Positions 51,273-62,640 of a stretch of DNA of 64,000 nt are shown here, in pieces. The number at the start of each line of letters is the position of its first letter. Within the stretch, counting starts at the first letter, position 1. A program made the position numbers and the translations under genes. Under the pieces are notes generated by a model, which had not been told where the DNA came from, made no database searches, and saw only the letters and a list, made by a program, of their open reading frames with translations. This DNA is from Mycteria americana (lineage: Eukaryota; Chordata; Aves; Ciconiiformes; Ciconiidae), in NCBI RefSeq assembly GCF_035582795.1, contig NC_134367.1, forward strand, positions 108,734,062-108,798,061. Reading direction: 5' to 3'.

Positions 51273-53920
51273 CTTGGGAGTAAACACCACCTTCAGGAGG
51301 ATACACTGCTTTAGTAGCCCAAGCAGGTCTGCTTGTTTGGATACTGTGACTAGCTTCATGGTGTCACTTAGGCTGCTGGCTCTTCAAAACACCACTTAGA
51401 CTTGAACAGTAATTTTCTTTCATTGAGACTTTTCCCCTGCTTTCTGTATGGGTGGGCCTAATGCACAGAATCTTTAAGATTTGCAATAGATACATACTAA
51501 CCAGACCTGCTCTGTTATGTTTTGAAGGGTTAATCTTTTTTTCTGTGCAGATGTGTTTAAAGTAAACTTATTTGTGTTTATGCATATGTTCACATAAAAT
51601 CTTAAATAAATTCAGTCTTAACTGACTAAAAAGTTAAGCGTAAAAACAGATGTCCTGCTCACTTGAAGGAAAGATCCACTTTTAAAATCTTGTTTTAGAG
51701 AACTTGACCTTTTTTGTTACAAGTGACCTTGTCTGGAATGTCTGAAAAGTAGTTAATACTTTTTGGCGATCTCTGTAATGAGTAAAACTGACTTCTTAAG
51801 CTACAGTATTGGCTATATATTTTTGTAAACTTACAAGGAAGGGCCTTCTATCCAGTCTTCACATGCACACACCCCGGTTCTAGGTCTTGGGAGCCATATT
51901 CTAAATTTGCATGGATAGATGCATGTACAGCTTAGCCTGCCAAAAGCACTTGCCTGAAATTGTTCTTAAATCTGGGAGAGAGTAGAGAGACCTATAAAGC
52001 AATTTCTTTGCTCCTCAGCCATAACTTAGCATCTGCTTTCAGCACAACGGCTTCCTTACAGTGAGGTGGTCTTATGAAGCTGGTTGCAGGAGAGTTGGTA
52101 CCCAGGCTATCTGCCACTTTCACTGCCTGTAAATTGCAGGTACTGTTAGCCAAAGCTGGAGAATTGAGAAGCTGCCTATGCATCACTTGATTCATAGGCC
52201 AACATCTAATAAGCATCAGACAAATTGTCCCTACAATAACCAAGCTCAGGGGGACACCATTTGAATGAAATGCTGTATTATGGAAAAACTTAAACTATTT
52301 TATGTGTATGTGTTGGGGGCGGGGTGGGTGAGATGGAGATTTCTCTGTAACACTGATGACAATATTCTAAGCTTTCCTTATCCTGAAAGGTAAATCACAG
52401 ACAAAGCTTTAATTTCTTCTGCACTTCTGTTTTGAGCTTGTAACTGGAAAAGCATGTCTTGCACTGTTCAGTCTCTCTGGTCACTTTAACAACCTCAGAG
52501 TTGTGTGCAGTGATTTTTTTTTTTCCCCCATCTGTATATTTTTGGAACCTTATACAAATAACCATTGTCCTTGGTTTTGTTTTAATGTACTAAACTATGT
52601 AGCTTCATCATCTGACTTACGTTTTCTTTTTTTAATCAGCTGCTGCTTTGGGTTTAGGTGGTACTGAGTTCAACTTGGTATGGCACTGTAAATGCTGCAT
52701 TTGTAGCTGTTCAAAATCTTGATGATATTATCATGGGTTAAAGTGCAAGTTACTCCTACATTTTGTATGGCTGTCAGCATAAGGTAGTGGTTGTACTTAA
52801 ACCACCAAACAAATCGGAAATTGTCTGGTCTAATGTTATATAATAATGGGAAAACTGACATTTTTTTCTGAAACTTCAGCTATAAAATTTACTTCTAAAA
52901 CATATTAGCTCATATCAGAAGTAACATTGCAAATGCCTAATTCTTGGCAGACAGTTAATTTTCAAATAAACTTGTTAGGTAGTTTGAGTCTTTTTAAAAA
53001 AGGCATGTTTCTTAAGAAAAGCATCAAGGAAGTGATAAAAGGTTATCTGGGAGAAAGGCTAAACTGTTAAAGGAGCATTTGCTATTACTGGTCTTCCATA
53101 GCTTGCAATTTTTTTACTGTTAATGATCTCTTTAAGATTTCTGCTGTTGAGTTTAAAAATAATGGCATATCCTTTATCTTTTAAAAAAAAGTAATTTGGA
53201 ATCAAAGGGTCAGCATGATAGCTATAATTACTGTGTATCATTTGATACAAATTCATTGAATCTGTCATCATGAATGACCATTAATGTAACGGTCTAATTA
53301 CCAGATACTTGCAGTTAAATACTTATAAACAAGCATAAAGCTGTGAATTGCCTTTACTTGAAAAGGTTTACTCATACATCTCTTAATATCTTTCACTTTA
53401 GTTTCTTTATGCTTTTCTAGAAGATGCAAACAGTTCTCCCCCCCTTCACAATATACAAATAGTTTCAGGTTATTCGAGAGTTTATTTATGTGTTGGTGAA
53501 TCTCTAGCTGTGCGTAAACTGAGCTGGAAAGAACAACAATGGCCTATTGTTACATGAAACATTCTCCGTGAATGGTGCCAACTTGGAACCTTCAACTCGA
53601 GGAAGTACCACGTGCTGCAGGTTTGCAGGTGCATCCTGATCTTCTGTGTGCTACCAAGTATAATAAAATTGAACAAGGCCCACCAAACTTAAGGGGCAGA
53701 TGGGACGGTTGCAAGCAAGCTCTGAGAAATGCCACAACAAAGGTACACTGCTATTTTGTTTTCACTTCCCGGGGAGGGAGGGAGACATCAGGCTGGAATA
53801 TACACCAGTGGTATAGATAGAATGTACAAACCAGAATGAAATAATAGCTTAGAGAAAATAGCTGCAACATTTAATTTCTGACACCATATTGTCCCTTATT
53901 AAATAAAAAAGATGCATTTT
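51273..53920 (+). other. FBXO28: FBXO28 3' UTR, extent uncertain
   Basis: Non-coding sequence after the stop. Canonical AATAAA hexamers are at 51605-51610, 52965-52970, 53662-53667 and 53902-53907, so short and long 3' ends are possible. I believe mammalian FBXO28 also has a long 3' UTR. I cannot tell which sites are used. Confidence 0.6.
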
Positions 53921-54330
53921 GCAATATATGAACAAGTTGATACATAGCCTGAAGTGAAACTAAATCACTTGACTATAAATTTCTATGCAAGTTTACATGA
54001 AAAGTACAGTGTTAGTAGCGATTAGTGATTGTATAATCTGGGAGTATAATTCAAGGGAGAACCTCAAACTAGTGAGACTAAGATGTAGTTTATAAAGTTA
54101 CATGAAAAATCGTTTTATTTGCAGCCAGTGGTCAGTTTTAGTACTCATAGCGAGGGCTGAAACAGAATGTTGGACTACAAGAACAGATCTGGGTTGAAAG
54201 AGAAAACAATAGGAAGTGTCTTTTATAGTTAGTTTCTTAAAATAGCTTAAAACTACTGAGGCTAGCTTTCCTTCTTTTTGAGCTTTCTTTCTAAAAACAG
54301 CAGCTTGCTTTGTAAACTGCTTTTTGTTTC

Positions 54331-54904
54331 TGTTGTGGTTTAGCCCCAGTCGGCAATTAAGTACCACACAGCCGCTTGCTTACCCTTCCCCCCGGTGGGA
54401 TGGGGGAGAGAATCAGAAGAGCAAAAGTAAGAAAACTCATGGGTTGAGGTAAGAACAGTTTAATAATTTGAACAACAACAACAACAAATTGTAATGAGAA
54501 GGAAAACAACAAGAGAGCGAGAGAGAAACAACACCCGGGGGAAAAAAAAACCCCGTGATACAACTGCTCACCACCTGCCAACTGATGCCCAGCCAGTCCC
54601 CGAGCAGCGATGGCTGCCCCCCGGCCAGCTCCCCCCAGTTTCTATACTGAGCATGACATCACATGGTATGGAACAGCCCTTTGGCCAGTTGGGGTCAGCT
54701 GTGCTGGCTGTGCCCCCTCCCAGCTTCTTGTGCACCTGGCAGAGCATGGGGAGCTGAAAAGCCCTTGACCAGTATAAACACCACTTAGCAACAGCCAAAA
54801 CATCCCTGTGCTATCAACGTTATTCTCATACTAAAATCCAAACCACAGCACTGTACCAGCTAGTAGGAAGAAAATTAACTCTTATCCCAGCTGGAACTAG
54901 GACA
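54331..54904 (-). mobile_element. Solo LTR of an avian endogenous retrovirus (probably ERVL-like)
   Basis: A 574-bp element with TG...CA ends, flanked by a perfect 5-bp target duplication GTTTC (54326-54330 and 54905-54909). The sequence (antisense start TGTTGTGGTTTAGCC, 'cccagccagtccccgagcagcgat', 'cagctgtgctggctgtgcccc', 'ggaagaaaattaactcttatcccagctgg') matches a high-copy LTR that I know from neoavian genomes. On the minus strand a TATA-like AGTATAGAAAC (near 54647) marks the LTR promoter, so the element points left. It contains a short (CAA)n run near 54472. No internal retroviral region is present, so it is a fossil left by LTR-LTR recombination. The 5-bp duplication fits ERVL. Its age is probably within avian evolution, with no better estimate from one copy. 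Confidence 0.85.
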
Positions 54905-55479
54905 GTTTCATTAGTAGGGTTGGAGATTTTTTACAAATTTGTGTATCTAGTGAACATGGTGAAAATAGTATCAGAAGATACCACAATGGTACTTTTTTGA
55001 GGGAAAAGCTGTTTTCAACCAGGTCTTTCTCCCCCAGTTGAACAACTTGTATGTAAATACAGTACGCAAGCACTTTCTAAACAAGGGCTAATGGATATAA
55101 TAGGTGGAAGCCCTGAAGGAAGAAAGACTACCTGCTTAACAAGATAAATTTCTCAGGTTAAAGAACAGGTAGAAGCAAATGTTAACGTCTTCAATCCCTG
55201 ACACTCTCTCAGCCTGGCACATTAAATTAACTGCAGTAGTTAATTAAGGTTACGAGGATGCCTTCATATAATTTCCTAATGTAAAAGGTAAGACAGTATC
55301 GAACAGAAACTTGGTTGCTTCTTACCGAGATCTTGTGGGAAGCACTAAGATTGCCTAAGGAATTTTCAACATCAAGGGCCTCTTGAAAATAGGATGATAT
55401 AGGATGTAGTTAAAGGTGTCTTCAGACAGGAGAGGACTACCTGCTTTCTTGGTGTTCCTGATGGTTTGGTTTCATTATT

Positions 55480-55560
55480 ATGAATGAAATAATAATCTAT
55501 CACTGTAATTTGCCAGAGCGTAACTGGCAAATTACAGTGATAGATTATTATTTCATTCAT
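55480..55560. repeat. Perfect 36-bp inverted repeat with 9-nt loop
   Basis: The arm 55480-55515 is the exact reverse complement of 55525-55560, with loop GAGCGTAAC. The arms begin ATGAATGAAATAATAATC and contain CACTGTAATTTGCCA. There is no terminal duplication or known MITE end. It is intergenic, about 2.9 kb upstream of the DEGS1 start. Confidence 0.97.
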
Positions 55561-57339
55561 CAGTAAATTCAGTTTGGAGTATTTTATAGTAATGTGTCTA
55601 TTATTTGTGAACTATTCTGATACTTTCCAATTCCATTCCTGTACTACTTTGCACCACACCTGGACCAGCTCACTTGCCCTTGTGCTCTCGGCTCTTGCAG
55701 TTATGCTTACTGGATCTCACCTTCATGGTTGGACGGGAACATGTTGCCAGCTTTGGTTTACGTGTAACCGAACACTCTAGGATTTTTGTTCTAGCCTTGT
55801 GCCAGCTGATGACCCGCTAGGTACTGGATCTCTTTGTCTTCTGAAGGGAAAATGTCAGATACAAAACCTGTTAGCTTGCTGCAAGACCTAATATATCTGG
55901 ATTTGTTATATGGCCTGCTTAAACCAGAAAGACTCGGTGATTAAATAAGAAGAACGCTTTGCACCCCAGGATGCTTGGGCAATTAAATTTTCCAAAACTT
56001 TCCTATTTAATATTTTTCTTAGTTGTTTAAGCCTTGTTTGGCTGCTGTTGAATGCTTAGTTTATAAATCTGGGATCTTCTGTTTAATTACCCTGCTGAAA
56101 CTTTTGACCATTTACAGACCTATGTACATTTGCAGTGCCGTAAACCTGCCTCTGTGTACTGAAATCTTGATACTGTGTCTCCCCTCCGGTGCTCCTGTCG
56201 ACAGCTGCAACCTTTCGTATCAGCAGACTCGTTTGTTCTTTTGGCAGGATCCTTCCCATAGATGAGAAGGTCTTTAGCGCAATGATGGATAGCAGTGCTA
56301 ATATTTGAACTACAACAAGAAGGGAACATTTTCAGAAACATTATGTACAGTGTTTAGAGTGCAGTTGAGTGAAACACTTGTGATCCTGGCAGTTTTGCAG
56401 TCAGCTTCTGTAATGGTAACTCAGAAGCACTTCCTGGTTTATTGTGAAGCAGCCACTGAGCAAAAAGTAAAACCGAACATCCCTTGCAAGGACAAAATGC
56501 CTTGATGAAATCTAAACATCTGTTTCACCTCTTATGCTGCACCAGTCCTCACAAAGTCTACAAAATTCAGATCGTGTGACTAAGGAGGGAAAAGCTGTGA
56601 CTAAACCTTTCCATCTCTCCTCTACTTGCTCACTCTTTTCACTTCTAATTCACATCCTAATACGCACAGATTAAAAATGCATGTAAACAAAAACATTTGC
56701 AAAGCTGCTGTTTTACAGATCCTGTGCTTTGTCCATTACTTTAGATTGTAAACATTTTCAAGTAGGGATTGTATTTCCCCTACATTTGCACAGTTGCACA
56801 TGGGGCTTTTAGCAACTAGTACGTATTAGCCTTTTTTATTCATTATTACTAATAAAATTTAAGTGATGCGTCATAAACCTTGAGATATTCATATCACATT
56901 AACAGATAAGGTATAATTTACTTTGTGATAACTTCCTCTGTTGTTTTTATCACTATTACTGATTTAGATTATTTTAATTTGAGTGGATTTATGGACAACT
57001 AAAATTCCAAGCAAGTAGTCGTTCAACTTCTACATAAAGTAATCTTTGTAACTGAACTGCCCACAGGCAATATTATATGAGAAACAGATGCAGGGACATT
57101 AATGGAGTTTAGTTCTTACAGAGGAGTTTGTCAAAGAAGTTCTTAAAATATCTTACCACAAAAAGTGAAGAAAATGGAGACCTTGGCACAGGCGTTTTGA
57201 GTTAGTTAAATATCTTTGGGCAGCTTATAGAAATTCAGATTTTGGACAAATGATAGCTAGTCCTTACAACCACACCTCTCTTACCTTTGGAAAAGAAAAA
57301 GTGTTTTTTAAAGAGCCGCTGTAAGACGCTGTTGCTGTT

Positions 57340-59095
57340 TCCAGTCTCAAGAAAGCGCGTCGGGTGAGGCTGCCCGGCCTGCCCGGCCGTCTGCGGTGGC
57401 TTCTGGGCAGGTTGTCCCCACAGCGGAGAGGGGCAGAAGTCTCCCAGGCAGTCACAGCTGTCTAAACACCAGTAAAGGCAGCGGGAAGGACAGCAGGGGA
57501 GGCGGGGTGGGTGAACATGAAGCTGGTGAGGCCTCACCCGCCCGGCTCGTCCTCGCTACCACGGCGAAGGAGCCGCTGCGGGTTCCCCCAGCGCCTCGGC
57601 GCGGGAGGGCTCCCGGAGGCAGGGCCGGCGTTACAAGCCGAGAATTTTCTCTCCCTCCTTAAATATTAGTCACGCATGCAGCGTCATTAAAGGCACCCAC
57701 AGCGCAGGCAGCGAAGTGCCGGTTTGAGAGGCTCGCTCCCGCCCCGCGCTCTTCTCCCTGAGGCGGCAGCGCGTCACGGCCCCTCTCACCCCTCACCCCG
57801 GCCCCTCGGGAATCCCCCTGCGGCCGCCAAGGACGCGCAGGGCGGCTGGCGCTGGCCGCAAGCCTGCCACGCCGCGGCGGGCGCGGAATAAGTCAGTCCC
57901 GCCGCCTCCAGCGCGCAGGCCGGGGAGCCGCAGCCTGCCCGGGCGGCCCCGGGGCAGAGCGGCAGGAGCTCTCCCCTGAAGAGGCACACGCACACGACTT
58001 CCCTCCGGCGGAAGCGGGGGCTGAGGGGCGGCCCGCGCCTTCCCGGCCGCCACCGCCGCACCACCGGACAGCAGCGCGGCTCCGCCCGGCGCAGGCGCCA
58101 GCGGCCGAGGGGAGCCGCCACCCGGCCCCTCAGGCGACGGCTTCGCCGGGCGCCTCGCCCCGCCCGGCCGGGCCCCCGCCGGCGGGCGTGGGGCGAGACG
58201 CTGCGGCGGGGGCGGGGCCTGTCAGCCCTGACAGCCGGCAGTAGCCAATGGGGAGAGAGGACAGGGTGGCGGGCGGGACACTGGCCGAGCCGCCCCCGCC
58301 GCGCTATAAAAGGCGGTGCCGGGGGGCGCCACGGGCCGGGTGCTGCGGAGTGGAGGCGAGCGGGGGAGCGAGCGGACTGGGCGGTCGGGGGTCGCCGCGC
58401 TGCCGGGATGGGTAACACCGTCGCCAGAGAGGATTTCGAGTGGGTCTACACGGACCAGCCTCATGCCGACCGCCGCAAGGAGATCCTGGGTGAGGAGGCG
58501 GGGTGGCGACGGTGCCGCCGCTCCTTGCCGCCGGCTGCGTGGCGGGTGGGGGGGGGGCGGAACGGACGCGACGACCCCACAAAATGGCTGCCAGCCGCCC
58601 TGGCCGGGGGGCGCCGCGGGGAAGGCCAGTCCCGTCCCTTGCCGCCAGCCGTTAGAGACTCCCGGCGGGGGTGGGGGGCGGCTGGTGCGCGGCGAGGCGT
58701 GCGGCTGGGGCCAAAGTCGGCCCGAGCCCGCGTGAGGGGAGCGGCGCTGGCCGCGTACGTGGAGGCGGCAGCCGCCGCCTTGGCGGCGCTGGCGGGGGAG
58801 GGGAAGGAGCGGGGGGGGGGCGGCTCGCCGCTTGCGGGGGCAGAGCCGGAGCCCCGAAACGTGGGGCGGGCGGCCCGGGCTTCCATTTTGAGGCTCGAAG
58901 CGAGCGCTGAGCAGCTGTGGAGCGGCGCCGGAGGCAGCTGGGGAGCGCCTCGCTGCCGGACAGCGATGCGGGCGGCGCGGTTACCCCTCCCTGTGGGGGC
59001 TGCGGGCCGCTCCCCGCCCGCTGCTGGAGCTGCCCGCTTCCGCAGAGCCCTTCGTGTGGGTAGGAAACGAGCTGAAGGTGTCTGCTGGTCGTTAT
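57340..59095 (+). promoter_or_regulatory. DEGS1: CpG-island promoter of DEGS1 with TATA, CCAAT and GC boxes
   Basis: GC- and CpG-dense block around coding exon 1. A TATA box TATAAAAG lies at 58305-58312, CCAAT at 58245-58249 and a GC box GGGGGCGGGG at 58208-58217. This predicts transcription start near 58335 and a 5' UTR of about 70 nt. The island continues far into intron 1. A TATA box within a strong CpG island is less common and suggests focused initiation. Confidence 0.8.
58408..58489 (+). CDS. DEGS1: DEGS1 coding exon 1
   Basis: 82 bp encoding [20 protein letters not shown] through RRKEIL plus one base, with a GTGAGG donor. It lies within the CpG island. Confidence 0.96.
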
Positions 59096-62000
59096 AAATA
59101 GATCGTGTGTCGTTCGTAGGTCATTGCGGCACCCAATATTGGTGGTAAGTAACCACATTTTCAAATAAGACGCCTAAATCGGACCAGAGGTTACTTGAGC
59201 CCTTCTGAATTACTGTTGGGTTGTCAGTTCAGAGCCATTTCCTTCCTGGATAGGCTGGAGGTCGTGCTGGTGCTTGCCATATATATGTCTAGTTGCTGAG
59301 CAACACAAAAATGCTGAAATGATTTAATTCTAAAGGATTCATTATAGCAATAAATGTTACAACTGGAAAGGTGGTGTTTCGTTACCTTTGCAGACAAATC
59401 CTAACTGGGAGGAAGGGAAGAAAATACTATATCTGCTTTCGTAATCTAATTGGGATAGCTGGCTGTGAGAAGAGCTTCTAAATAATTCCTTTTTCATTTA
59501 ATTTTTTCCCATCCAGCTAAACATCCAGAGATAAAAGCATTGATGAAGCCAGACTATAACTTGATCTGGGTGGTTGTGCTGATGGTTCTTGCACAGTTGA
59601 CTGCATTTTATCTAGTTAAAGACTTGGACTGGAAATGGGTAATCTTCTGGGCATATGTTTTTGGAAGCTGTATTAGCCACTCCATGACTCTGGCTATTCA
59701 TGAGATCTCTCACAATAGTGCCTTCGGCAACAGCAAAGCAATGTGGAATCGATGGTTTGGAATATTTGCCAACCTCCCTCTTGGTCTCCCGTACTCCATA
59801 TCCTTCAAGAGATACCACATGGATCATCATCGTTACTTAGGAGGTGATGGAATTGATGTGGACATTCCTACCAACTTCGAAGGCTGGTTTTTCTGTACCC
59901 GTTTTAGGAAGTTCATATGGATTGTTCTTCAGCCTTTTTTCTATGCCATTAGACCTCTCTGCATCAATCCCAAACCCATTACTCGACTTGAAATAATCAA
60001 TTTGTTGGCGCAGCTTTCCTTTGATGTCGTGATATATTATTTATGGGGAGTCAAATCCACTTTTTACATGCTTGCTGGTTCAGTACTTGGACTTGGGTTG
60101 CACCCAATTTCAGGACACTTCATAGCTGAACATTACATGTTTTTAAAAGGACATGAGACTTATTCCTACTATGGGCCACTTAATTTGCTCACTTTTAATG
60201 TTGGCTATCACAATGAACATCATGACTTCCCCAATATTCCTGGCAAGAGCCTTCCACTGGTAAGTATACTTCCAAGGCTATTACTTTTTCTTGAAATAAG
60301 CCCTACTTTAACTTGAAAATCAGGTAGGACACTAATAGTTAGAAGAATGGAAGTTGGGAGATTAAAAAAAAAAAAAAAAAAACAAAACCAAAACCCCAAA
60401 ACACAAAAAACCCCCAAACAAAAACCAGAACAATTTCTAAGTTGAGTGGTGAAGGGGGTAATTACTTACCATTTTAGTGGTATCCTGAACAAGCTTCCAG
60501 TGTGCTAGCTGCTCAAGCTCCTTCCATAAAAGGAGAGAGGAAGGAACAAGTCTTCCGCTTTGTGCTAGCTTGTAGTTTTCTGTAATTACAACCAGCCTTC
60601 TATCTTCGGTTTGTAATTATGCAGAAAACTAGTTAAGAAGTTGCAGATACCTTCAGAGATTTGTTGACTCTTTGAAATCTTAAGGACAGTATTGTAATGC
60701 ATGCTTATGCTTCAGTCTCTTGTATCACTGACATTCTCTGGTGGGGAAAAGAGATGATTTGAGGTACTGCTAATGTTTGTTGTACTGTTGACAAATGTTT
60801 AATAGCTTTCTATTTTGGAGCAGCTCAGTTTCCTCTAGTTGAGAACCTTTGAACCCTAACTAAGTATCAGCTGTACACTGACAGAATTGAGGCTTCAAAG
60901 CTAAGACCTAGACCTGTCCCATCTGCTTGAGTAGCAGATGTGAATTTTCAAACTGGTTCCTCCCTGCCTCAATCTTTGCTGGTTTCTTTTTAGCAGGAGC
61001 TTAATTCTCATTGTATACGTGTTTCCCAATTGGAGCATGGGAACACAGGCTTCCAGGGTTACACCTAAAACTCGTCTTCAGTGAAGTGCTTTTCATCAGA
61101 CACTAAATTTGCAGTTTGACAGCAGCGGTGGTGTTGGTCTTGTAGCTTTGTTATTGCACTTGGTAATTGCAAGACCTTGTAAGCTCATGCCTTTGGTGGA
61201 GTCTAAACTTGATTATTTCTGTTGTCAGTGGTGGAACTGTAGATGGAATAAGTACTCCAGCACTTCTTTAGCAGGGCCATTAAATTCTGTAATTGGTTTG
61301 TTGAGACTTTGGTTTTTTTGTTGGGGTGTTTTGTCTTTTTTTATTTTTTGGAAAAAAAGACAGATGATTTCTCTTATTCATAGATTTCATCTTTCAAATA
61401 CAGCTAAAGCTGCTTTAACTCACCTTTGATACCTAGATCTGTGCTAGTGAACCAGCATTTAACTTCTTGCAGCAGTACTTGAGCTGTAAATAGGGAATAA
61501 TTTTTTTCAAGTATTTAATTGCAGAGGTAAATACCTAGCTCTGCTACAGGACTCTTAATCCACAGCTCTGGTAAGAAAACAAAGCCTTCTTTTAGAACAG
61601 TGTAGTTAATTTGATTGGACTCTGCTATGCTGTGTGCTAAAGATCACTGAAGTACTGAACACTTGATTCCAGCTGGGGTACTGGTGAGCTGAGAATAACT
61701 ACTGTTGAATAAAAGTATACTGGCTAGATGCACTATTCTATGGGAGTGATGATAAATCAGAACAATCTTCAGCTCCAAACCAGGCATGCAAATATCTTGG
61801 GTTTGTTTGTTGCTTACACAGATTAATATTTTTCTTCTGTCTAAAGCTATGGAATTTAGTGAAAAATCAGTTTTGTTCTGTTCAGGTTTTTAAGGCTTTA
61901 GGTGGTTGGCCTTAAATATCAGTAAGGGTATCTAACTGAAACTCCAGCTCAGCATGTACATCTGAGAATAAAGTCTGCAAGCAGTTTATATTCATTCTTT

Positions 62001-62640
62001 AATGTCTGTCCTCAGAAACAAGATGTTCCTCAGAGATAAGATGTTTTTTCTTCCGAGTGCTGAGGTTTGAAACTACATATAAAAATAGCTGTGTTAAACA
62101 TTTTCCTAGAATTTACAACATCCATTTCAGTGATACTTGTATACCTAGGAGTCAGCACTGAATGGAGTCACCCACTTCCACTAGCAACCAAACTGCTTGC
62201 TTTTGTGAGCTACATCATTCTGTAGGTAGCGCAGTGAACAGACTTCAGAGTGTTAACAGTGTTTGTTCTGGTTAGCTTCAATATAAAAGTTTCACATGAA
62301 GTTTACTTAACAACTGGGGAGTTGCTTTTTCCTTCAAGAAACTTTCACATTGTGGCACTAGTTGCCTTTCCTGTAGAATCTGACACCTAAAATGAAACTT
62401 AGTGTGCTATGTTAAGTTACAAGTTGAGGATTGTAAAGTTGTCATGATTGGTGCTAATATAAATAGTAAATAAACCTCGTATCTCCTCTTTAGGTGAAGA
62501 AAATAGCAGCTGAATACTATGACAACCTGCCACAATATAACTCTTGGATAAAAGTACTCTATGATTTCGTGATGGATGACACAATCAGCCCATATTCACG
62601 CATGAAAAGGCAATTAAAGGGTGAAGTGAAGCAAGATTAA
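58408..62640 (+). CDS. DEGS1: DEGS1, sphingolipid delta(4)-desaturase (three coding exons, 323 aa)
   Basis: Exons 58408-58489, 59517-60259 and 62494-62640 total 972 bp, giving 323 aa, the same length as human DEGS1. The enzyme introduces the 4,5-trans double bond of dihydroceramide to make ceramide, at the ER membrane, using O2 and cytochrome b5 electrons. All three histidine boxes of the membrane desaturase family are present: H89-EIS-H93, H128-MD-HH132 and H259-NE-HH263. Hydrophobic membrane segments lie at about 43-62, 67-85, 104-122, 157-174 and 185-226. The N-terminus starts MGNTVA, which keeps Gly2 for the N-myristoylation known in DEGS1. The start ATG has a strong context (GGGATGG). 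The closing sequence ([12 protein letters not shown]...) is typical, with a slightly divergent tail QLKGEVKQD. Confidence 0.98.
58490..59516 (+). other. DEGS1: DEGS1 intron 1
   Basis: 1.0 kb. The first 600 bp belong to the CpG island and include several G-runs (for example 58546-58558 and 58811-58822) that could form G-quadruplexes. The remainder is AT-rich and ends in a long pyrimidine tract before ATCCAG. Confidence 0.9.
59517..60259 (+). CDS. DEGS1: DEGS1 coding exon 2
   Basis: 743 bp encoding residues 28 (split) to 275. It contains all three histidine boxes and the membrane segments. The donor is GTAAGT in phase 0 after PGKSLPL. Confidence 0.97.
60260..62493 (+). other. DEGS1: DEGS1 intron 2
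   Basis: 2.2 kb. An A/C-rich low-complexity run lies at 60363-60427 and an imperfect hairpin at 60573-60631, listed separately. No gene signal otherwise. Confidence 0.9.
60573..60631. repeat. Near-perfect inverted repeat (19 bp arms, 2-nt bulge) in DEGS1 intron 2
   Basis: 60573-60591 (TAGTTTTCTGTAATTACAA) pairs with 60611-60631 except for a CA bulge in the right arm. A few more pairs extend toward a loop of about 14 nt. It is small-hairpin sized, and pre-miRNA status is unproven. Confidence 0.85.
62494..62640 (+). CDS. DEGS1: DEGS1 coding exon 3
   Basis: 147 bp including the TAA stop, after a CCTCTTTAG acceptor. It encodes [20 protein letters not shown] through [12 protein letters not shown] and the tail QLKGEVKQD. 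Confidence 0.96.
   Translation: MKKIAAEYYDNLPQYNSWIKVLYDFVMDDTISPYSRMKRQLKGEVKQD

Larger units (their letters stand above)
53921..57339. other. Intergenic interval between FBXO28 and DEGS1
   Basis: 3.4 kb holding a solo LTR (54331-54904) and a perfect 36-bp inverted repeat (55480-55560), both listed separately. The rest is AT-rich without recognisable coding content. Confidence 0.75.

Noticed and set aside
57786-59164. Open frames of 140-230 codons on both strands in the DEGS1 island
   Set aside because: Same GC artefact. The real coding sequence is the 82-bp exon 1.
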